Positions 26,453-37,100 of a stretch of 64,000 nucleotides of DNA are shown here, piece by piece; the stretch's first letter is position 1; every line of letters begins with the position of its first letter. The position numbers were made by a program, and so were the translations under genes. The notes under the pieces are model-generated. The model had not been told where the DNA came from. It was given only the letters and a program-made list of their open reading frames with translations, and ran no database searches. The DNA lies in assembly GCA_000018565.1 (NCBI GenBank), contig CP000875.1, forward strand, positions 5,223,199 to 5,287,198, written 5' to 3'. This DNA is from Herpetosiphon aurantiacus DSM 785. GTDB taxonomy: Bacteria > Chloroflexota > Chloroflexia > Chloroflexales > Herpetosiphonaceae.

Positions 26453-26892
26453 GCACTTGCATGGGTGGGTTTGCTGACCTCCAAAAGCACTAGTTCAAGC
26501 TATGACAAGCCGTAGAATCGGCTATCTTTGGCGATAGGAGTAATAGACCAACAAATCCCCGATGTGGGTAGCCCATAGCCATCCGCTTTTTAGCCACGAA
26601 TTGCACGAATTTCACAAATTATCGTTTCATCCCTCATCCTTCGATCCTCTGTGCCGCTGCGTTAAACCTAGCCCATATATTCTATGTGCAATGGTTTATC
26701 GTATTAGCAACGGCTAGAATACCCTCACCCCCTAGCCCCCTCTCCCGCACGCGAGGCGAGATGGGAACCACGGTTGGCGTGCTCCCCTAGCCTGCCGCAG
26801 TGGGAGAGGCGCTGGGGGTGAGGGACGGTGACTATTGGTTTTTACCCAATGAACCATTCCATCTATGCTCTATGCTCCGATCCCCAACATAA
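26453..26892. other. Intergenic region rich in repeats, no gene seen
   Basis: In order it holds a GGCTATC-type repeat segment (~26516-26585), a CCACGAATTGCACGAATTTCAC word (~26594), a reversed TTAACGCAG word (~26645-26665) and a complete family A element (26687-26862). No open frame with coding character was seen. Confidence 0.6.
26687..26862. repeat. Repeat family A, MITE-like copy A2
   Basis: The outer ends AATGGTT (left) and AACCATT (right) are inverted. The core runs from CCCTCACCCCCTAGCCCCC (26722) to GCTGGGGGTGAGGG (26824), with inner GCACGCGAGGCGAG and GCCGCAGTGGGAGAGG. The outer ends match copies A3 and A4. Confidence 0.75.
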
Positions 26893-26928
26893 ATAAAAAA
26901 ACCGCCAACCACAGCCGTGGTGACGGTT
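26893..26928 (-). terminator. Intrinsic terminator of the signalling operon
   Basis: On the minus strand, a stem of AACCGTCACCAC with GTGGTTGGCGGTT (one bulge) is followed by TTTTTTTA, 26 bases after the stop of the alpha/beta hydrolase gene. Confidence 0.85.
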
Positions 26929-26953
26929 GCTACGAATCATCGTTTTTAAGCGC

Positions 26954-27787
26954 CTACAAATACTCGAATTGGCTGATCCGTCGTCGCCACTCTTCCTTGA
27001 TTTGGACAGTGTTTGCGCCGCGACTGGTAAAGAAATCGAGAATCAAACGATTGAACTGCGAATTAACATCCAAGAATGGAAAGTGGGTACTATTTTCCAT
27101 TGTCAGCACTTGGTGTTCGATCGCCGCAGTTTCAAACAATTGAGCATGATCACGGGCAACAATTTGATCGTTGCCACTATAAATGCCCAAGGTTGGGGTT
27201 TTAAGCGTTTCCAGGGTTGAGCGCAAGTCAGCTGCTAGCACCGAATCAAACACCCGCTGAATCACATCGCCCGACGTAGCGTTGGTATCTTCCAGCACTT
27301 CGCGATAGGTGTCATCATCAATTTTGATATTTTTGAGCAGCTTGCTCCACGTTTCATTGGGGTTCGATTTGCCCATCAAGCGCGAAAGCGTACTGGGCTT
27401 CACCAAGGTGCTCAACGGCTCGCCATACACGGGCATGTTCGAGGTGATCACTTTGATAAAACTATTGGGAGCTTGTGCCGCCGCCCGAATTGCGACCATG
27501 CCGCCAAGGCCATGGCCAACCAGGTTGGTACGAACCATCCCCAATTCGCGCATAAAGGCTAAAAGTTGCTCAACATAGGCATCGATATTGTAGGTACCGA
27601 TCGATCGATCCGAATCGCCAAAACCCCAAAAATCGAGAGCATAAGCCCGAAAGCGATCGGAGACCATCTCCATCGATGGAACCCAATAGCGCCAAGAGCC
27701 AAGCCAACTATGCAAGAAGATAATTGGCTGACCACGGCCAAAAACCTCGTAATGCACGACCCGATTTTCGATAAAAATTGCACTCAT
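26954..27787 (-). CDS. Alpha/beta hydrolase-fold protein lacking the nucleophile serine
   Basis: The 277-residue protein has the full fold: HYEVFGRGQPIIFLHSWLGSWRYW (oxyanion region), ALDFWGFGDSD, the nucleophile elbow LVGHGLGGMVA, the acid region YSGNDQIVARDHA and the final His in NSTHFPF. The elbow should read GHSxGG. The codon at 27509-27511 is GGC (Gly93) instead of a Ser codon, so ordinary serine-hydrolase chemistry is not possible. It may be a binding protein or sensor, like plant GID1 or other non-catalytic members. Its ATG overlaps the stop of the receiver gene by four bases (ATGA), so it is translationally coupled to a signalling protein. Last gene of the operon. Confidence 0.85.
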   Translation of the reverse strand: MSAIFIENRVVHYEVFGRGQPIIFLHSWLGSWRYWVPSMEMVSDRFRAYALDFWGFGDSDRSIGTYNIDAYVEQLLAFMRELGMVRTNLVGHGLGGMVAIRAAAQAPNSFIKVITSNMPVYGEPLSTLVKPSTLSRLMGKSNPNETWSKLLKNIKIDDDTYREVLEDTNATSGDVIQRVFDSVLAADLRSTLETLKTPTLGIYSGNDQIVARDHAQLFETAAIEHQVLTMENSTHFPFLDVNSQFNRLILDFFTSRGANTVQIKEEWRRRISQFEYL

Positions 27788-28164
27788 GCCCGCGTACTCA
27801 ACAATTCGCGCACCCGACCAATGAGTGTTGCTGGGGCATAGGGCTTGAGCATATACTCAGTCGCGCCTGATTCCCAGCCTTCCTCAATTTCGGTTTTTTG
27901 CCCTTTAGCCGATAGCAAAATAATTGGTGTCGAAGCAAACTGTGGATACTTGCGCAACTCACGACATGCTTCGTAGCCAGTCATCCGTGGCATTTTAATA
28001 TCAAGAACCAGCAACTCTGGAGTGACCTGAAGGGCTAGTTCAACCGCTTCTGCTCCATTATGTGCTTCGATCACCTCAAACCCGCCAAGGCTCCGCAGGC
28101 TAAAGCTGGTCATAAACAGCACATCTGGCTCATCGTCTGCAACGAGAATTTTGATCATGCCCAT
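27784..28164 (-). CDS. Stand-alone response regulator receiver (CheY/DivK type)
   Basis: The 126-residue protein is one receiver domain. The acidic pair is in ILVADDEPD, the phospho-acceptor Asp in LLVLDIKMPRMTGYEA, the conserved Thr/Ser in ILLSAKGQ, and Lys in YMLKPYAP. All residues needed for phosphorylation are present. There is no output domain, so it must act by protein contact. ATG 28164 has GGAG 5 bases upstream. It follows the giant kinase gene by 24 bases and is coupled to the hydrolase-fold gene by a 4-base overlap, so kinase, receiver and hydrolase-fold protein probably form one pathway. Confidence 0.92.
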   Translation of the reverse strand: MGMIKILVADDEPDVLFMTSFSLRSLGGFEVIEAHNGAEAVELALQVTPELLVLDIKMPRMTGYEACRELRKYPQFASTPIILLSAKGQKTEIEEGWESGATEYMLKPYAPATLIGRVRELLSTRA

Positions 28165-28188
28165 CGAAGCTCCTGTGTTCTGCCGATG

Positions 28189-31100
28189 CTAGACCTCATC
28201 ACGTTCGCCTAAGTCGGGGCGTGGTTGCACTTCTGGTAGCGAGAAGCTGAATGTACTGCCCTCACCATAGACACTTTGCACCCACATATCGCCATTATGC
28301 AATTCGATAAACGACTTAGCGATGGAAAGCCCTAAGCCTGTGCCGCCAACTTCATCACGTAGGGGACTATCGGCTCGATAGAATCGTTTGAACATGCTCT
28401 TTTGTTGCTCGGCTGTCAAACCGACCCCGGTATCTTTGACATCAAGCTGGATCATCTTGTCCTCGTTGATGAAGGTGCGGATTATCACATCGCCACCAGC
28501 GTAGGTATACTTGATCGCATTCGAAACCATGTTCGTCAAGACCTGTCCAATCCGCTTACTATCATACTCGATTAATGGCAATGTGTCGTCAAGCTCGAGT
28601 TTCAGCGTCATATTCTTCTTCTCGATCTCAAGTCCCCAAGTCGCCACGATATCGCGCACCAATTGGTTGATTTGGTTCGGCGCAGTGTTCAAGACAATCT
28701 TGCCTGCTTCCAAGCGCCCAATTTCCAACAGGTCTTCGACCAAGCCCACCATGCGCATTGCATTGGTCTTGACAGTATTCAACATTTCGCGTTGTGGGTC
28801 GGAGAGTTGGCCAACCGCACCCAGCAAGAGCAAATCGACAAAGCCGCGAATTGGAGTAAGCGGCGTGCGCAACTCGTGCGAAACCGTCGCCACAAAGTCG
28901 CGCTTAGCCCGATCGGCTTCAACTTCACGGGTGATATCGCGCAAGACCACCACAACCCCGAAGCGTGAGCTTTCTTCGCCAACCACTGGGGCAAAGTTAG
29001 CCGCAATCGATTGGCCTGGCAATTCGATCATGCTGCGATGCACGCCTTCAGAGCGTTGCACCACCTGAATGCCTTCGTGCAAACCAGCATACAGCAGCAA
29101 CGAACGACCTTCTTCGTGGAGTTCTTCTTCGTTGCGCGGAGCCGCCACCACTTGCAAGCTGTTGTGCATCACTTCCGAGCGCGGAATCCGCAGCACATCT
29201 TCGGCGGCAGGGTTGTACAGAATGATCTTCTCGGTTTGGTGGTCAAGCACCATAACCCCTTCCGAAACACTCTGGAGAATAGCAGCGGTCTTGCTGGCTT
29301 CTTCGCGTTGTTGCCACATCGCATCAGAGAGCCGGTCAGCCGAATCATACACCAAGGTGTAAAGGTCGGCGTTGTGCAAGGCCGAAGAAACTTCACCACC
29401 AATCGTCGAGAGGAAGCGCAGGTGATCTTGGGTGAAGAAGCCAATTTCGTTGCTATAGAGCATCAACACACCTTGCGGTGCGTCGCTCGAAAGCAATGGC
29501 ACAGCAATCACCGAGCGTACATCGTCGCCGCGACCACTTTGAGCATTCGTCCAGCGCTCATCCAACCAAACATCGGAAATCACCACGCCTTCGTTGTGTT
29601 CGATGATCCAGTTGGCCAAGCCTGGGTGTTGGAAGCGTACTCGCGTTTCGATTGATTTCAAGCCCAATTCTTCGTTGAGCACTGCATGACACACCAAATC
29701 TTTGGATTCGCGGTCGAGCAAGAAGACCGCCCCACGCCGTACCATCAAGGCCGAAGCCGCAAGATCAAGTGTGCGCAACAAGAGTTCGTCGCGGTCGAGG
29801 GTCGTCCCAAGTTCGGTTGCAATGTTGTAGAGCGCTTCGACCCGTTCCTTTTCGCCCTTAAGTTCCAAGGTTCGTTGATCGACGATTTCTTCGAGTTCAA
29901 GGTTGAAACGGCGAATTTGATCGAACAATTGAGCATTATTGATCGCTTGGCCAATTTGGGTTGCCAAAATCATCAAGCTCGAAATTGTGCGTTCGTTGAA
30001 GGTAAATGGTTCGTCCATCCCCACGAACACCACGCCGCGCAAGCCTTCGCGCAACATTGGCAAGAAGATCGAGCCACGCATGCCGATGCTATTAACGAAT
30101 GGCGCTAAGCCTTCGTCGGTGCTAGCATCGAACAACGCCAATGGATGGCCTGAGCGCAATGGCCGCAGAATTTCCATGCTGCCAACATCAAGCTCGTTGG
30201 TATCGGGCAGTTCCAATTCCATATGGTCGCGGTTGAGCGCCAATGAGTTGGTAATTGTATAGCCATCGCCTCCAACCACGATAATCCCGCCGAAATCGGC
30301 CCGCGACATTTCGATTGCGCTCGAAGCACTAATCGCCATCAATTCGTCGATTTCCAAGGTACTGGCCAAGGAAACGCTGGTTTCTGAAAGCGTCGAAAGT
30401 TCGCGCACGCTCTGGCGTGATTCGGAGAAGAGCCGTGCATTTTCCAGGGCTTGGGCGGCTTGCGAGGCAATCGTGAGCAACAATTGCACCAATTCATCGC
30501 TATAGGCATTATCTTGCTCATAGCTTTGAACCGTCATAACCCCGACAACCTTATCGGCGGCGATCAGCGGAATCCCTAGCCATGAACGCGCCATATCGCC
30601 AACTTGATCGACCTTCATTTCGGTCATGCGTTCGGCGATATGTGGGCCTTGCAGCAACAACGGCTGGCGCTTACGAATGACATATTCAGTCAAGCCATTT
30701 ACGCCGCGCTGCGGCATCACGTTAATTGGATGGCCATATTCGTAATACAGTGGGAAGGTCACTTCTTTATTGCGCTCATCATACAGCGCCAGATAGAAGT
30801 TTTCGGTTTTGACCAACTTGCCAGTTTGTTCGTAAATCACCCGCAGCAAGTCGTCGAAACGCACCGTCGAACTCAAGGCTTGGCCGATATTGTTCAGGGT
30901 ATTCAAGCGCTGAATCGATTGTTCACGCTCGGAGAATAAGCGAGCATTGGCAATCGCCGCGCCTGCCTGCGCCGCAACCGTGGTGACAAAGCTCATATCA
31001 TATTCAGAGAACGAATACTCTTCATAGCTCTGAATATTGATAATCCCAATCACATCAACGCCGACCACAATTGGCACAACCAGATACGATTGTTCAATCT

Positions 31101-34100
31101 CACCTTGACCACCAACCCGCATGGCGCTGGTTTCCGAGGTGATTTGGGTTTGGGCATCACGATATTCGTTGGCTTCTTCCGAGGTGTTCAGCAACAACGG
31201 CTGGCGATGTTCGATAACCCACGCTGGCACGCCAACCGACAATCGGCGTGAACCAATCGTGACTGGTGCACCCCGATCATGGGCTTCACGGAATTCCATC
31301 GAGTGGGTTTGTGGATCGTACAAGCCAATGAAGGCGGTACTAACATCAACAATTTCGCCCAAACCAGCATACAAGCGCTCTAAGATTTCATCCAAACTAA
31401 TGGTTGAGGTAATCCCTTGGCTGATGCGGTTGAGCGTATCCAGTTCACGAATCCGGCGTTCACGTTCGGTAAACAGCATGGCTTTTTGCACAGCTGCCGA
31501 CGATTGATTAGCCAACGATTCGAGGAACTGAAGTTGTGCCCGACTGAATGTGTTAGGTTGTGGGCTTTGAATAACAAGCACGCCCAACGGCTGATTGATA
31601 TTCATCCCATAGGTTTGGCTACCCATGGTGATCGAAGCCGCAATTACCGATTCCGGTTCAATCGCATCGGGAATGCCTTCAAGCCGTGGCGAGAAACGCT
31701 CATTCAGCAAATCGCTGCTGCTGTTGAACATCAATGGACGTTGCTCAAACAACATCGTTTTGAGGAAGTTGTTGCTCAGTACATGCGAAATCAACGAATA
31801 GGGCTGACCATTGCTAAAGCCAACCGTGGTCGAGATCATATTGGTTGGCGCATCGTAGAACACGATATACGCATTGTCAGTATTGTAGATTTCGGTCAAG
31901 CCCTTCAAAATTGAGCTAGCCAATTCTTCGGGCGAGAGCGTCGCAGTCATCGATTGGCTGATCGACGACAAAATTGCTGCTTCGGTTACTTGACGTTCGC
32001 GATCAGCAAACAAGCGGGCATTTTCAAGCGCAATTGCCGTTTGGCTGGCGACCGCTTGCAAGAATTGAATGGTTTCGGTGCTGAATGCTCGTTGATGGGG
32101 GCTTTGGATGGTAATAACCCCCAAAACCATATCGCCCAGCATAATCGGAATCCCGACCCACGAAGCCATCGGCGTATCGTGGCCCAGCAAGAAGCGCGAG
32201 GCATTGGCAGTTTCTTCGATGGTGTTCAGCACAATCGTGCGCCGACCGCGAATCACTCGGCTCAGCACGCCTTCGGCCAAAGCTTGCGGCTCCAGCCGCT
32301 CCTCACGGCCAGCATTCATCACCACAGGGAAGGTCAGCACATTATGATCGCTGTCGTAGAGCACGATGAACGAGTAGCGCGTATCGACCACGCTGCTCAG
32401 GCGTAAGTGCAATTGGCGCAGCAAGGTTTGTGGATCAAGCGTCGAAGTGATCGCTTGAGTCACATCATTTAATGCTTGCAACACCGTAATTTGGCGTTCA
32501 CGCTCAACAAACAGGCGAGTATTTTCAATCGCGATTGCCGCTTGGTCGGCCAAAGCACTTAACAGCGCTGTATCATCTTCGTTGAATGAAGCGCCAGCCC
32601 CCGACATCACGCTCAACACACCCAGCAACTCATTGCGATAGACAATCGGTACGCCCATAAAGACCGAAAGGCCATGGTCGCGATTGAACTCAACATGTTG
32701 CGAGATGATCGGCGATTCGCCATCGGTAGCACTGGTTGTTAGCGGTTTACGTTGCTCAGCGACCGTACCAACCAAACCCTCGCCGCGCTTGACCCGTAAG
32801 CTTTGCACAAAATCGGTTGGCAAGCCCAACGAGGCTGCTGGCTGAAGTTCTTCATCACCAGTAAACAGAATCACGGTTTCGATATTGAGTTGGCGAGCCA
32901 CCAAGCGTACCAAGGTATCCAAGACTTGAGTTGGCTCGTGGATTGAGCTAAGCGCTTGACCGGCTTCCAAGAGCACCGACAATTCGCCAACTTTGCGGCT
33001 CAGCACATGAGCTTGGCGTTCAGTTTCAGCAAATAGACGGGCATTTTCCAAGCCTTGCGAAATTTGGTTAGCGATGGTTTGGCAAGTTTCAGCATCGCGT
33101 TGGCTGAAATGACGGCCCTGACCAATATGATCAAGCCCGATCGAGCCAACGACTTCGCCCTTGACAATCAACGGAACCAACATCAGCGCTTGAATGCCCA
33201 ATTGGCTGATCGTTTCGCGGAACGATTCAGTTAATTCGTGCTCAAGCGGATTGTTGATGACCAATGGGCGGCGATGGCGCTGCATCCATGGAATCGTGCC
33301 GTTGTTGGCCACCGGTACTTCGATGCTCATATCACCTTTGGGGAATTCGGCGCGGGTGTAGCCAACTTGGGCTTCGTAATCGAAAATCACCAAGCGAGCT
33401 TGCGAAGCATCGGTCACTTGGGCCATTTCTTCAACCGCCAAATCGTAGAGCACTTGGGTATCAAGCGTCGATGCGGTTAGATCAGAAACGTGATTGATCA
33501 GTGCCAAACGTTCAGCTTCAGTTGCCAGTTGCTCCAAACCATCCTGAGTTTGGCTATACAACAACACATTTTGCATCCCCAACGTTACCTGATAGGCCAC
33601 GTTGATCAGCAATTGCAAATCGCGTTCATCGAACATCGCTTGCTTATAGTGTTGTAGCAGCAAAATCCCAAGCGGTTCGTCGTTGCTGGTGAGCAATGGC
33701 ACACCCATCAACGATTGCGAAAGCACCGTATCGGCAGATTGCACCCGTGGATGAATATCGGGATAGGCCTTCATTTCCTCGTCAACATGCTTGAACAGCA
33801 ATGGTTGACGATGCTCCAAAATCCAAGCCGTTAGCGAGTGCGGCGTAATCGGAGTAGCTTTGGGATATTGAATAATCAAGCCACGATCAATCACAAAGCT
33901 ATGGATACGTATCGTCAGATCGCTATCAAAAACGCTCAGATTGAAAATTTCAATCGGCAAGAACTCACGCAACACGTTATACACGCCCTGCATCAATTCA
34001 TCAGCGTTCAAGGTTGAGCTAGTAACTTGGCCGACGCGGCGAATCACATCCAGCTCTTTAATTTGACGATCACGTTCGTTGAACAGCTGAACTTTTTGCA

Positions 34101-37100
34101 CACCCAAACTAATGTGCGAAACCACATTGGTTAAGAAGGCGACTGTGCGCTGATCAAAGGCATTCGTCCGATAATCTTGTAACGAGAGCATCCCAATTGG
34201 TGCGCCGTCGCGAGCAATAATCGGCACGCCAATCCATGAGCGGGGCGATTTATTTTTGCCCTCGATTGGATTGGCCATTGGCTGAACGCCCTTTTGTTGC
34301 AACTCAGCTTTATTATTAACATCGGCCAAAATCAAGGGCGCACGATTTTGCACCACCCACGCGCTTGGGCTGCCTGGGCGTGGCTTGCCACGCGGCGTGC
34401 GTTCAGCTGGCACACCTTCCTGGACAGCATAGCCATCGGTAATTTGGTCGTGCTCAGCATCGTAGATCATGGTGTAAAAAACTGGAGCTGAGGTTACTTC
34501 TTGTAAGTATTCAGCGGTCAAACCCAGCATTTCACCCAGATCAAGTGAGGCGCTCATCAACTGGCCAATTTGGCTAATCGCATCCAACTCGCGAATTTGG
34601 CGTTCGCGGTCGCCGAAGAGGCGGGCATTTTGCACCGCCAAGGCCACTTGGCTAGCGATTGTTTGCAGCAACTCAGCTTCACGTTCGCTATAGATATTTG
34701 GCTCGTAGTGTTGAACCGAGAGCATCCCCACAGCGGTGTCATCGCGAATCTTCAGCGGCACGCCAATCCACGAGCGTACCCATTTATCGGGGTTGCCAAA
34801 GCGCTTGATCGTATATTTGCCCTCAATTTCTTGGGGCATATCGCGGAAGACCAAGGGTTCAAGGGCGTTAACAACATGGGCTGACGGCGAGTTGGGCAAC
34901 AGCTTCTCGCGTTGCTCTTCGATGAAGAATTTGCCTTCTTCAACATTGACCCGCAGCACAATCTCGCCATGAGTTGGATCATAGACGAAGCTATAGAAGA
35001 CGTTCAATTCCAAGGTTGTGCGCAATGATTCGTAAACACCCTTGAGAATTTCGACAAAATCGAGGGTTGAATTGGTTAGGCTACCAATTTTGTTGATCAG
35101 CGCCAATTCATTCAAGCGCGATTGGGTATCGGTGTAGAGGCGCGAGTTTTCAATTGCCACAGCCAATTGGTTGGCAATCGTATCGAGCACCGCCGCATCG
35201 CGTTCGCCATAGCGCCCAGCTTCATTATGTTGCAGCGAAAGCACCCCCCGCACCGTACCATCACCCAACAATAGTGGCACGCCAATCCACGAACGCGGAA
35301 CATCGGTGCTATTGCCTTCATCATTACGCGGTGGGCTATTCTCCTCGTCGTAATGAAATTCGGTGGTCATATCATTGAAATACAACGTTTTGCGCTGCTT
35401 GATGATTCGTGCCATCAACGAGCTTTCGTTAATTGGCCCATTGACCACATCGGGCATAAAGTGTTCGTCATCAATCGCCAACGATTTGACCACACTATTG
35501 CGCTGGGTATCAAAGACTGCCAAATAGTAGGCACGAATTGGCAGGTTTTCGCGGAGCACATTGTAGACTTCACGCGCCAAATCATTGAATTCGAGGCTAG
35601 CAGTTGCAGCACGGCTAATGCGGTTGATAATCGCCAGCTCGGCAATTTGGCGCGAACGCTGATCAAACAGCCAAGCATTTTCGATTGCAATTGCTGCTTG
35701 GTTGGCGAAAATTTCCAAGGTTTCGACCGTGCGGCGAGTTGGCGCTTCGTGGGTAAACGGATCATCGACCGTCATAATCCCAATTAATTCGCGTTCGGTC
35801 GAGTAGAGCGGCACGAGCAGTTGATCGCCATCGTGCCAAGCATTCGAATCGCTGCCGCGGGTGATGTAATAGGCTCGGCCAATCCGATATTGGGGGTCGA
35901 GCAAGGGGTGCACAGTTTCGATCGAAATATCTTCGCTGCGCAATTGTTCCAAATCGGAGAGGGCAATCCCCGCGCCGGCAGCGGTGCGCATAATCGTCGG
36001 ACGCGCTGGATCGATCAGATTGAACAAGACCATGCGATAGCCAGCGGCTTCGGTTACACTAAAGGCAATTTGCTCAAGCAGATTGCTCAGCTCCATATCG
36101 GCCCGTAGCGCGTTACCAATCTCCAACACTTCATTTAAGAGGCTTGCGCGTTGTTGCAACAATTCACGTTGCTTAACTTGCTCCTCGTAGTGTTGAGCAT
36201 TACCGATGGCCAAAGCAGCTTGGTCGGCCACAGCTCGTACAAAATCGAGCGCAGCGTGATCGAAAGAATAACCTTTGGCATCGCCAGCAATAATTGCCCC
36301 AGCCACCCGATTTTCATACAAAATTGGAGCCATGAGCAACGAACGAATTTCGCCCCAGGCAATATTCGCTTCTAAGACGGTTACATCATCATAAATCAGG
36401 GCTTCGGCGCGTTGCATTGGCGCACTCAGCAAGCCATTATTCAGCAATGGTAGCGCCAGAACGCCAGCAGCTTCGGCTGAATTGTAGCCAGTTTGTGCGA
36501 TAACTTGCAGCGATTCATCCTCGTTATGCAGCACGACAATCCCATAGCCACAGCCAGTAGCTTGGGTGATTTCGGTTAACATCGCGGGCAGCAATTGCTC
36601 TAGCTGCAAGGTCGAGGTTAGTTCGCGGCTGATGCGTTGGAGCGCCAAAAGCTCGCGTACCCGTTCGCGCAACACTTCGTCGGTGGCTTCGTAGCGTTGA
36701 ACATTGCGCAACGCTTGGGCTGCTTGTGAAGAAATAATATTCAACAAGCGCTCATCTTCAGCATCAAACCGCCCAACCGTGCTTGAACCAAGCTCCAACG
36801 TCCCGATCAATTGATCGCCAATCAGCATTGGCACGCCCAAGAATGAGCGGAAGGCCAAGCCACTTTCAGTTTCGTGGGGTCGAATTGGCTTGACAATCTT
36901 TTGGCGTTGCAAATCGTCGATGCGCAAGGTGGAGCGATGCCGCGCCAACCAACCAGTCAAGCCTTGATCGATGCCATACGAACCACCTTCGCTAGCATAG
37001 TGCTGGCGAGTGCGTGGCGTGGCAAACTGGCTATTCAAGACCTGATTTTGCGGATCGTAGAGACAAATTTCCAGATCGATATTGTCAAAGAGCTGGACAA

